Source of the DNA: Neoarius graeffei
Lineage: Eukaryota; Chordata; Actinopteri; Siluriformes; Ariidae
Direction of reading: 5' to 3'
Assembly: GCF_027579695.1 (NCBI RefSeq)
Contig: NC_083571.1
Coordinates: forward strand, 72,954,279-73,018,278
Length of the DNA: 64,000 nucleotides
The number at the start of each line of letters is the position of its first letter. The stretch's first letter is position 1. The position numbers were made by a program, and so were the translations under genes. Positions 10,001 through 20,167 of this stretch are shown here, one piece after another. Under the pieces are notes generated by a model that did no database searches, was not told where the DNA came from, and saw only the letters and a list, made by a program, of their open reading frames with translations.

Positions 10001-11935
10001 CGTCCCGAGTCCTCTCCTGAGGTTGTTAATGTCCTATCCCCATCAGCTGTGGTTGCCCCTATTAGATGGGACACAGACGAAGAGATCGACCAGGAATTAC
10101 TATGTTACTCCTGCCCCTGAATCTTGCCCCATAGGAAGGAAGTATGTGCCTATTCAATGCAGGGACAAATTAATTACATGGGCCCACTCCTCTTTGACTT
10201 CTGGCCACCCGGGAGAGACACTTACACACCAGTTATTGTCTGGCAGATATTAGTGGGAAAACATGCTCAGATATCCATAGGTTTGTCTCCTCATGCACCA
10301 CCTGCTCCAAGTGCAAAATACCCAAAACTCTCCCCATCAGTAAACTCCTGCCCCTGCCTGTCCCTTCTTGTCCATGGTCACATGTAGCAGTAGACTTTGT
10401 TACTGACTTGCCCCTCTCGCAGAACTACACGGTCATTCTGACCATTGCTGATAGGTTCCCACGAGGAGTTAAGGCCAATTTATGCTGACAACGCAGTCCT
10501 CGCAGACGGCGTCGCAGATAGCGTCTGCGTAGCCCCCCCACCTTCGCAGACGCTCTGCGCGCACCTCCCAAAAATTGTGACCACCGCAGAAGCCTCGCAG
10601 ACAACGTCGCAGACAAGAGGGCTCTGATTGGTCCACTCTACATCCGCTGTACATGCACTTCTGCTTCCCTACTTTCCCGGTTTGGTTTGTTTTCACGACC
10701 GCCATTTTTAAAAACACGAGTGAAGATGGAGCAGCACGAAGAGCGGTTGATTGAGGAAGTGAGGAAGTACGTACATCTATACGACTCCAGTTCTAGTCAT
10801 TATAAGTAACCGGAGGATAAACACTCCACTAACCACACCCACCAACTACTCCTAGCGATTTCGCGCCCCCTTGCGTTGTGGTGGTGAATAACATCGCGCA
10901 CGCCTATTACTCCCCGCTCAACGATAAATTACAACTGTCTGCGAAAAGCTATCTGCGAAAGCCTTGTCGCAAGAGCATGCAGAGGCCTTTAGATGTATCC
11001 CCTTCATGAGCCTACCTACAGCCTTTCAGACAGCTGAAGCTCTTTTTAACCATGTGTTGCGTATATTTGATATTCCAGAGGATATAGTATCAGATTGAGG
11101 ACCTCAATTCACCTCTCATGTGTGGTCAGCATTCTTCAAGAGACTGGGAGTTAATGTAAGTCTCACCTCTGGTTACCATCCCCAGTCTAATGGTCAATGT
11201 GAAAGAGCCAACCAAGAACTGGGAAAGTTTTTGAGGCTGTATTGTCACAATAATGAAGCTGACTGGTCAAAATATTTGCCCTGGGCAGAAATGGCGCAAA
11301 ATTCATTAACTACCTCTGCTATGGGGTTAACCCCTTTCTAATGTATGCTAGGTTACCAACCCCCCTTAAAACCATGGTCTGCCACGCCCTCTGGCAACCC
11401 AGCCATTGACAGTTGGATGCAACGGAGCGAGCAGGTCATGGAACAGACCCACCAGTGGATCGAGAACATCCTCCGCCAGCACAAGAGGCTGGTGGATCGC
11501 CATAGAGGTGACACACCTACCTACCTCCCTGGGGACCGAGTGTGGCTGTTGACCCGGGACTTCAGGCTTCCTGCGGAAAGTAGGAAATTATTGCCCAAAT
11601 ACATTGGTCCATTTAAGATTCTCCAGAGAATTAATGAGTTTACTTACAAATTAGATCTGCCTGTGCATTACCATGTTTCCAACTCGTTTCATGTATCTCT
11701 CTTGAAACCTGTTGTCTCGGGTTCGTTAGACAAGGCCACATCCGATGTCACGCCCCCACCTCCAGTGTATGTGGAAGGCACCCCAGTGTATGTTGTCCAC
11801 CGGTTGCTGGACTGCAGAAGGAGAGGAGGGACTCTGAAGTATCTAGTGGACTGGGAGGGCTATGGGCCCGAGGAGCGTAGCTGGGTTACCGCACGAGATG
11901 TCCTGGATCCAGGGTTGGTGGAGGAATTCCATTAG
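10001..11935 (+). pseudogene. Chromovirus integrase with C-terminal chromodomain
   Basis: After the L2 insert the frame runs through a pre-integrase spacer, an H2C2 zinc region (ITWAHSSLTSGHPG near 10180, cysteines near 10290) and the start of the catalytic core (AVDFVTDLPLS near 10390). A Harbinger MITE splits the core at 10472-10988. The core resumes (AFQTAEALF, then EDIVSD with a stop at 11097, [18 protein letters not shown] near 11170). A GPF-type region and a chromodomain follow ([30 protein letters not shown], near 11790-11935). Chromodomains direct chromovirus integration to marked chromatin. Stops and frameshifts make this copy inactive. Confidence 0.88.
10472..10988. mobile_element. 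Harbinger-type MITE in integrase
   Basis: The 517-base element has tips AGGCC...GGCCT and a TTA target duplication at 10469-10471 and 10989-10991. The ends are GC-rich with repeated GCAGACG/TCTGCG motifs and imperfect inverted repeats. There is no transposase. A 3-bp TTA/TAA duplication is typical of PIF/Harbinger. Confidence 0.75.
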
Positions 11936-12139
11936 CGTCAACCAGAGAAGCCCGCGCCTCGGCCTAGGGGCCGTCCCAGGCGCCGTGTGTCCAGCCCTCC
12001 CGGCAGTCTGCGCAACGGTGGTTCCAGGGGTCATCTGCAGCGACAGCCCTCTGTCCAACACTGCGGCAGTTCTGAAGGCTATCTCAGGAGTATTCCCAGC
12101 AGCATGGGAGGTGGTCGTCATGGTCATCTTCGTCCCTCG

Positions 12140-12159
12140 GACTCCTGGGGGGGGGGCAC
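12140..12159 (+). promoter_or_regulatory. Polypurine tract of the chromovirus
   Basis: The sequence ending GGGGGGGGGGCAC lies directly upstream of the 3' LTR. This is where the plus-strand primer forms in gypsy elements. Confidence 0.7.
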
Positions 12160-12684
12160 TGTCACGCTTCCGGGCTCACCCTCCAGCTGCCTCAACCCTC
12201 AGGACTCCAGTTTCCATAATCCCCCCTCACACACCAGTCACCACCACGTGCACTCCGCCATCCAATTCGGAACCAGTTCCTAGGAGTGGTTCATCTGAGT
12301 TCTAATCACAATCACCTACACCCTTTTATGTCTGTATTTATACCCCTTTTTCTGTTTTGTTCTTTGCACAGTATTGTCTTCACCTCCCATAAGCCTACTG
12401 AGCGTTATTGTACTGATTGCTTTTTTGTGTATAACCCTTTTTGCCTTCCGGTTTTTTCCACTTCACCTAGGCCTTGTGTTTGATTGCCCGTTTCTCTTGA
12501 TTCCCAGTTCTTCGACTATTGCCTGTCTTCTGATCACGATTTGTCTAGCCCTTGTTACTGTTTTGGATCTCTCAGTATTGACCTAGCCTGGCTTTTGTAC
12601 ACTGTTTTGGATTACCCTTTTCTCATTAAAACCTTGAGTTCATTTATAATCTGCGAGCGTCTGGTCTGTCACAGCCGTGTTACA
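12160..12684 (+). repeat. 3' LTR of the chromovirus
   Basis: The 525-base repeat begins TGTCACGCTTCC and ends GTGTTACA. It differs from the 5' LTR by scattered substitutions and small indels, so the insertion is not brand new. Confidence 0.93.
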
Positions 12685-12909
12685 CACTTGGGTGGTCTGT
12701 ATACAGCACAGTAAACATCACTTCTATCATTTACAAGAACTAGATAAAAACAAAAGATGTGGTAATGATTAGAACTGTACTATTATTGTTAAATATGAAC
12801 TCAGTTCAATAGATAAATCAAAAACAAATTCCAAACAAAGTCAGTCTACTGAAATAATGTTTGTGGTCCAGTGGCTTCTTTCACACGTGTTCACTTCTTC
12901 TGTTAACAG
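12685..12909 (+). other. Gene 1 upstream/intron 1 remnant
   Basis: After the target duplication, the sequence matches 52480-52530 (CACTTGGGTGGTCTG, ATCACTTCTATCATTT). From about 12755 it instead matches the region after 53120 (TTAAATATGAACTCAGTTCA against TTTAATATGAAGTCCATTCA). The part in between, which holds the candidate first exon in gene 2, is missing here. Confidence 0.65.
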
Positions 12910-12972
12910 GTCTATCACTGAGATGGGTTTTATTGTTTCTTTTTCCAAGTCTCAGCCATCAGACTTCTTCTG
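12910..12972 (+). CDS. Gene 1 exon 2: signal peptide
   Basis: The exon is 63 nt, after TGTTAACAG and before GTCAGTG. In phase 1 it reads [20 protein letters not shown], a basic residue followed by a hydrophobic core and a polar cleavage region, as expected for a secretory signal. The short upstream exon ATGATTTCAG seen in locus 2 would complete the first codons. The internal ATG of this exon is in a different frame and leads to a stop. Confidence 0.8.
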
Positions 12973-13547
12973 GTCAGTGTGATTATTCATTACTGATTAA
13001 AGGTTGAGCTCAAGTTACTAAAACAGTGCACTTAGAATTTAACTAACCTTAAAAAATTCCAACACAGACTCTTTGATCTGTTCTGATCAAGGCTCATAAG
13101 GCTAATTTTAACTGACATGTTGCTGATTTATGGTCCAAACGTTTCTCCAGGGATATTTTCACTGAAGGTTCAGTCTCCAGTCTCAGCGCTGCTTGGTTCC
13201 TCTGTGTCTCTGCACTGTGCTCTTGCAAATAGCATGGATGTTCGACACCTGGAAGTGCGCTGGTACCGTCCCAAAATGCTTGACACCTCAGTCCTGCTCT
13301 ATAAGAACACACAGATCCAAAAGAGTCCAGTAGATGTTCAGTACCAGGGCAGAGTATTCTTGTTAGGAGAACTGGAGAAAGGAGATGTCTCTCTGAAAAT
13401 GGAGAACCTGATGCTAGCAGATAGAGGAGACTATGTGTGCTACGTGAGCAGTGATGACTGGTATGATAAGGCCACGGTGTCCCTCAGCATAAGAGGTAAC
13501 ACTTAGTCCATCATTTAATTTTACAAATGAAAAGTTCATGGTGGTTC

Positions 13548-13588
<41 letters not shown>

Positions 13589-14342
13589 GTGGGATCCACT
13601 CCTGTTCTCTCCATAAATGAAGCAGAAGGAGGGAAAATGAATGTCAGCTGTCAGTCACATGGTTGGCTACCTGAGCCGTCAATCATCTGGACAGATAAAG
13701 ATGGGAGAGATCTGAAACATCTCAGCAAAAACAAGTTCATCAACAGTAAGATCTACTCACGTATATTTACATTAAAGAACCTAATAAAAGGAAAAGAAAC
13801 CAAAATTCTCACTTATTATTTATATTAAATAATAAAATTTATATTAAATATTTATAACTCCCGCCTCACCCGCAAAGCCATCAGGATTGCAGGTGACCCC
13901 ACCCACCCATGTCACAGCCTCTTCAGTCTGCTGTCGTCGGGGAGGAGACTGCGGAGTCTCCGGGCCAAAACCAGCAGGCTCAAGGACAGTTTCTTTCAGC
14001 AGGCAGTCAGAAGGCTCAACTCCCTCCCTGTTCTGCCCCTCCTCCCCCCTCTGCCCCCTGCCACAGATTCTGCTCGCACACCCTCCTTCAGCATCTGACA
14101 TGTCATCCTCACAGTTTCCCCCCCCCAACACCCACACACATACATACATCTTATCGTTCATTAACACACTGAACTCAGGGACCGCACAGCTCACTTTACC
14201 GCACATCTCACTTTACCTCACTCATTTGCACTATTCCGCACTACCTCATCTTAACAGCTACTAGTTTGTTTATACTGCTTGTTTCATGTTTACCTGCTAT
14301 ACCTCAAGTGCCCTTGACTGTTTGTTTGGTTATTTGAACCAA

Positions 14343-14384
<42 letters not shown>

Positions 14385-17300
14385 TGTTTAGTCTACGTCT
14401 AGTTCATATCTAGAGTGTTTATACTGTTTATATTGTCTGAGTGTTTAGTCTGTCTTGTTCTTATCTAGTGTTTATACTGTTTATTTATACTGTTTATATT
14501 GTCTGAGTGTTTAGTCTGTTTAGTTCTTATCTAGAATGTTTATACTGTTTATAATGTTGTTTATTTCAATTATTCTATTTTTTATTTATTGCATTCCCTG
14601 TTTGCACCGTGGGTCAGAGAGGACTAATATTTCATCTGTGCTGTATGTCGAGCATGTATAGCATATTTGACAATAAAGTTGACTTGACTTATTCTCAGAT
14701 TCTGAAGGGGTTATAGATGTGACCTCATGGCTGATTGTGTCTCCCTCTTCTACGTGGATCTCCTGCTCTGTGGGTTTGTCTGATCAGGAGAGAAAAGACA
14801 GCAGAATAACATTATCCATCCCTCCGGGTATCACAGGTAATTCACATTAAAAAAAGTATAATTTATGGAAGGACATGTTGACATGGTGGAACTGGTGAAA
14901 CATGGTGTTTGTGTGTATGTGTGCAGAGTCGGTGAATGGATATGCCATTGCGATTCCCGTTCTTCTGCTGCTGTGTGCCGCTGGAATTGCAGTGTTTTGC
15001 ATGTTACATAAAAAAGGTATGATAGAAAAATTGACTTAATAATATATGAACCAGGAGAATGAACATAAAATCCAACAAACATAACTCTAACAAAAAGTCA
15101 GGCTGATGGAAACATGCTTGTATATGAGAACATTATGAAGTGTAACAGTACTGGGTCCTGATGGCGTATGACTAAGGACTGAAACAGTCCAAGAGACCAA
15201 AGAGGGAGTCTTGTAAAACTTCAGTTCCTCCATTTCTGTAGTTTGAAGAGAGAACACCTGAAAGATGAGGACTGGAGCAGGTCTTTAGCAGATCTTTAGC
15301 AGGTCCAATACAGCGCAGTTTTCTCTCTGTTGTAGGTCTGATTCTCTCCAAGAGAAAAAGGACAGAAAATACAGGAGGTAGGTGCTGGGGTAAAATTCAC
15401 TTAATTAATAAAACCCTGCTAAATGAGTGATAATAACAGCAGATTTATTCACAGATAAAACATCAGGAGCTCCGTCAGAAAGAGAGCCTCTGAACAAGAT
15501 CCCTGTGGAGAATCAGGATCAGAATGACGCTCCATCCATGAATACAGTTCCTGACGATGTGGTTGTAGGTTGGTCATATCTCCTCATTTATACACACAAT
15601 ACACATATATCACACACGTGATGAACAGTTAAGCATCTAATTATGTTTTCATCTCAGAAAATATTTAAAGCCTGTTCCTGAAACACTGTTTTTTCTTTTT
15701 TCTGCAAATAGATATCGATCAAAATTCTGAGCAAAAGGCAGACATACCACCAACTTCAACTCCAAGTAATTGTGTTTTTAAAGCAGTTTAATGAACCTCT
15801 AACACTTTCACAAAATTTATAACCATTCAAGGTGCTTCAGTTGTGTATCTGGGGGAACCTTAAAGGTTCTGTGAAAATTTTTTCGACAGATTTTCCAAGT
15901 AAAACTCTTTCAGAAAGCAAAGTACCTTTAATTACTCGATAAACCCTTAAGGAACCCCAGCAGAAGCTTTTGGTATTCAAGCATTTAATTTATTATAACC
16001 GTGTATTGGTTTTAAAGAATTCAAATTAAATGGCACAAGTTCTTGCATCTCTTCTAATAAGACACAAAATCAGTGCAATTTTAATCCTAGAAAAGCTTTA
16101 TATCTGTTTCTATTATGTTTCTATAATGTGTTTTGTGCGAGCAGATCTCAATCAGCAGAAATCATCTGAACAGCAGAATCCTGAGGCAGTGAAAGAAAAA
16201 CCACAACTTAGAGGTAAATATACATTAGTGTAGATTAGTGGAGTCACAGCACAACAGTGCACCTCAGAATACTGATGTTTTCCCACCCTAATTCCAAAAA
16301 AGTTGGGACACTGTAAAAAAAAATAAAACAGAATGTCATGATTTACAACTTACGGTGTGTTTTAAAGCAGTTTAATGGACCTCTAACACTTTCAGAAAAT
16401 TTATAACCATTAAAGCTGCTTCGGTTGTGTATTTGAGGGAACCTTAAAGGTTCTGTTTAAAATTATTCAATAAACCCTTAAGGAACCCCAGCAAAAGTGT
16501 TTTGTATTTGAGGGTTTAATTTATAATAACTGTGTATTGGTTTTAAAGAATTCAAATTAAATGGCACGACTTCTTGCATCTTTTGTGATGAGACACAAAA
16601 TCAGTGCAATTTTAATCCTAGAAAAGCTTTATATCTGTTTCTATTATGTTTCTATAATGTGTTTTGTGCGAGCAGATCTCAATCAGCAGAAATCATCTGA
16701 ACAGCAGAATCCTGAGGCAGTGAAAGAAAAACCACAACTTAGAGGTAAATATACATTAGTGTAGATTAATGGAGTTACAGCACAACAGTGCAGCTCAGAA
16801 TACTGATGTTTTCCCACCCTAATTCCAAAAGATTTGGGATGCTGTGTAAAACTTAAATAAAAGCGGAATGTAATGATTTGCAAATTCTTTTCCACTTGTA
16901 TATATTCACTAAAATTTGATATAAAAACAATATATTTAATGTTCTAACTGAAACTTTATTGTTTCTTGTAAATATACACTCACTCTGAATTTGATACCTG
17001 CAACGCGTTCCAAAAAAGTTGAGACAGGGACGTGTTTTCCATGGTGTTACATCACCTTTTCTTTTAACAATACTCAGTAAGCATTTGGGAATTGAGGAAA
17101 TGCACTGTTGAAGTTTTGAAACTGAAATTATTTCACATTCTTGCTTGATATGTGACTGAATTTGCTCAACAGTCCAGGGTCTCCATTATCATACTTTGTA
17201 CATCATAATATACCACACAATTTCATTTGGAAGTAAGCAGGCAGGTCAGTTGAGCACCTGCACTCTTTTTTTTTTTTTTTACTACAGAGCCATGCTGTTG

Positions 17301-20136
17301 TAACATGTGCAGAATGTGGCTTGGCATTGTCTTGCTGGAATAAACAGGGATGTCCCTGACAAAGACATCATCTGGATGTAGCATGTTGCTAAAAAAACAT
17401 GGCTGTACCTTTCAGCATTAAGGAAGCCTTCACAAATGTACAAGTTACGCCTGCCATGGACACTAACACACCCGCATACCATCACAGATTGTCTGTGAGA
17501 TTAGATTACCAGGGAATCATAATTTGAACCAGTGTAGACTTAGCATTGTCAATACAGCGATAAGTTTATGTACCAGGTTCAGAGCAGTTAGTTTGAGTAC
17601 AGTGAGAAGCATTAAAAAAGACACAGACGTGATCAGAAACTGGAACGTGTAAAATCGATGAAACATCAGTGTCAGTACTCTTAGTTTCTTCAGACTGATC
17701 AAGTTTTTTGATGTTAATCGACTAGCAGGTTTTGCAAAATAAGTTTGCATGCGGCATTATAGTGTTCGGTCGAGTGTTGATTATAACAGGAATGATTGTG
17801 AGGTTCTCTGAATTGTTGCAAGAATTGTTGTGACTGAAGGAGGAGTTGGTAATACAAATAGGAGATAAAGAGGTCACTGGGTCACTGGGATAACTCTCAG
17901 CAGAATCATCAGAATCGTGAGAGTTCAGTCACTTCGTAGAGCTGTTCAACACTGAATATAAATATTGTCTGCTACAACTTGAGCGCCTCGGTTACTTGGG
18001 TGAAAACTCCGTCATTCATGAAGAAAGAGGTACGATTCCAGAAAAGATTAAAATTGTCAATAAAACTAGATTGGATGAAGGGCAAGTCAACTGGAGGCAA
18101 TTATGCAGGCTTAGAGTGCAGCTAAAACACACAGATCCTCTTCCATGTGGTGGAATTGGACCGGAGATTTAAAAAAAAAAAGTTTTTCTACAGGATTGGA
18201 AAAGGCTAAAAAATACTTAGATGAGATTAATTTAGGTCAGATTCCTGTTTTATAATCTCATGGTCACGGATGTCATTACACCTTCCCTGCTAAATGAGTG
18301 ATAATAACAGCAGATTTATTCACAGATAAAACATCAGGAGCTCCATCAGAAAGAGAGCCTCTGAACAAGATCCCTGTGGAGAATCAGGATCAGAATGACG
18401 CTCCATCCATGAATACAGTTCCTGACGATGTGGTTGTAGGTTGGTCACATCTCCTCATTTATACACACAATACACATATATCACACACGTGATGAACAGT
18501 TAAGCATCTAATTATGTTTTCATCTCAGAAAATATTTAAAGCCTGTTCCTGAAACACTGTTTTTTCTTTTTTCTGCAAATAGATATCGATCAAAATTCTG
18601 AGCAAAAGGCAGACATACCACCAACTTCAACTCCAAGTAATTGTGTTTTTAAAGCAGTTTAATGAACCTCTAACACTTTCACAAAATTTATAACCATTCA
18701 AGGTGCTTCAGTTGTGTATCTGGGGGAACCTTAAAGGTTCTGTGAAAATTTTTTCAACAGATTTTCCAAGTAAAACTCTTTCAGAAAGCAAAGTACCTTG
18801 AATTACTCGATAAACCCTTAAGGAACCCCAGCAGAAGCTTTTTGTATTCAAGCATTTAATTTATTATAACCGTGTATTGGTTTTAAAGAATTCAAATTAA
18901 ATGGCACAAGTTCTTGCATCTCTTCTAATAAGACACCAAATCAGGACAATTTTAATCCTAGAAAAGCTTTAAATCTGTTTCTATTTATTTTCTCTAATGT
19001 GTTTTGTGAGAGCAGATCTCAGTCAGCAGAAATCATCTGAACAGCAGAATCCTGAGGCAGTGAAAGAAAAACCACAACTTACAGGTAAATATACATTAGT
19101 GTAGATTAGTGGAGTCACAGCACAACAGTGCACCTCAGAATACTGATGTTTTCCCACCCTAATTCCAAAAAAGTTGGGACACTGTAAAAAAATAAAACAG
19201 AATGTCATGATTTACAACTAACGGTATGTTTTAAAGCAGTTTAATGAACCTCTAACACTTTCAGAAAATTTATAACCATTAAAGCTGCTTCGGTTGTGTA
19301 TTTGAGGGAACCTTAAAGGTTCTGTTTAAAATTATTCAATAAACCCTTAAGGAACCCCAGCAAAAGTGTTTTGTATTTGAGGGTTTAATTTATAATAACT
19401 GTGCATTGGTTTTAAAGAATTCAAATTAAATGGCACGACTTCTTGCATCTTTTGTGATGAGACACAAAATCAGTGCAATTTTAATCCTAGAAAAGCTTTA
19501 TATCTGTTTCTATTATGTTTCTATAATGTGTTTTGTGCGAGCAGATCTCAATCAGCAGAAATCATCTGAACAGCAGAATCCTGAGGCAGTGAAAGAAAAA
19601 CCACAACTTAGAGGTAAATATACATTAGTGTAGATTAATGGAGTTACAGCACAACAGTGCAGCTCAGAATACTGATGTTTTCCCACCCTAATTCCAAAAG
19701 ATTTGGGACGCTGTGTAAAACTTAAATAAAAGCGGAATGTAATGATTTGCAAATTCTTTTCCACTTGTATATATTCACTAAAATTTGATATAAAAACAAT
19801 ATATTTAATGTTCTAACTGAAACTTTATTGTTTCTTGTAAATATGCACTCACTCTGAATTTGATACCTGCAACACGTTCCAAAAAAGTTGAGACAGGGAC
19901 GTGTTTTCCATGGTGTTACATCACCTTTTCTTTTAACAATACTCAGTAAGCATTTGGGAATTGAGGAAATGCACTGTTGAAGTTTTGAAACTGAAATTAT
20001 TTCACATTCTTGCTTGATATGTGACTGAATTTGCTCAGCAGTCCAGGGTCTCCATTATCATACTTTGTACATCATAATATACCACACAATTTCATTTGGA
20101 AATAAGCAGGCAGGTCAGTTTAGCACCTGCACTCTC

Positions 20137-20167
<31 letters not shown>

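Larger units (their letters stand above)
5237..12689 (+). mobile_element. Ty3/gypsy chromovirus LTR retrotransposon, complete but inactivated
   Basis: LTRs lie at 5242-5768 and 12160-12684. The 5-bp target duplication is TACTT (5237-5241) and CACTT (12685-12689), one mismatch. Between them lie gag, protease, RT/RNase H, integrase and a chromodomain in the order usual for chromoviruses. The body is interrupted by an L2 LINE (8661-9995) and a Harbinger MITE (10472-10988) and carries several stops and frameshifts. The uninterrupted target GGGTCACTTGGG is visible near 52466 in the paralogous locus, confirming both boundaries. Confidence 0.93.

Noticed and set aside
12920..12990. ATG in exon 2 of gene 1 as translation start
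   Set aside because: Its frame (MGFIVSFSK) ends at a stop soon after and does not join the V-set frame.
16030..16233. Open frame [18 protein letters not shown]... starting with ATG before the 23-codon exon, repeated in each unit
   Set aside because: The ATG part is intronic with a pyrimidine-rich tract before AG; only the last 69 nt are supported as exon.
19023..19208. Minus-strand frames of 60-70 codons over the 23-codon exons
   Set aside because: They are antisense of exon, intron and Tc1 tip, conserved only because the unit is duplicated.
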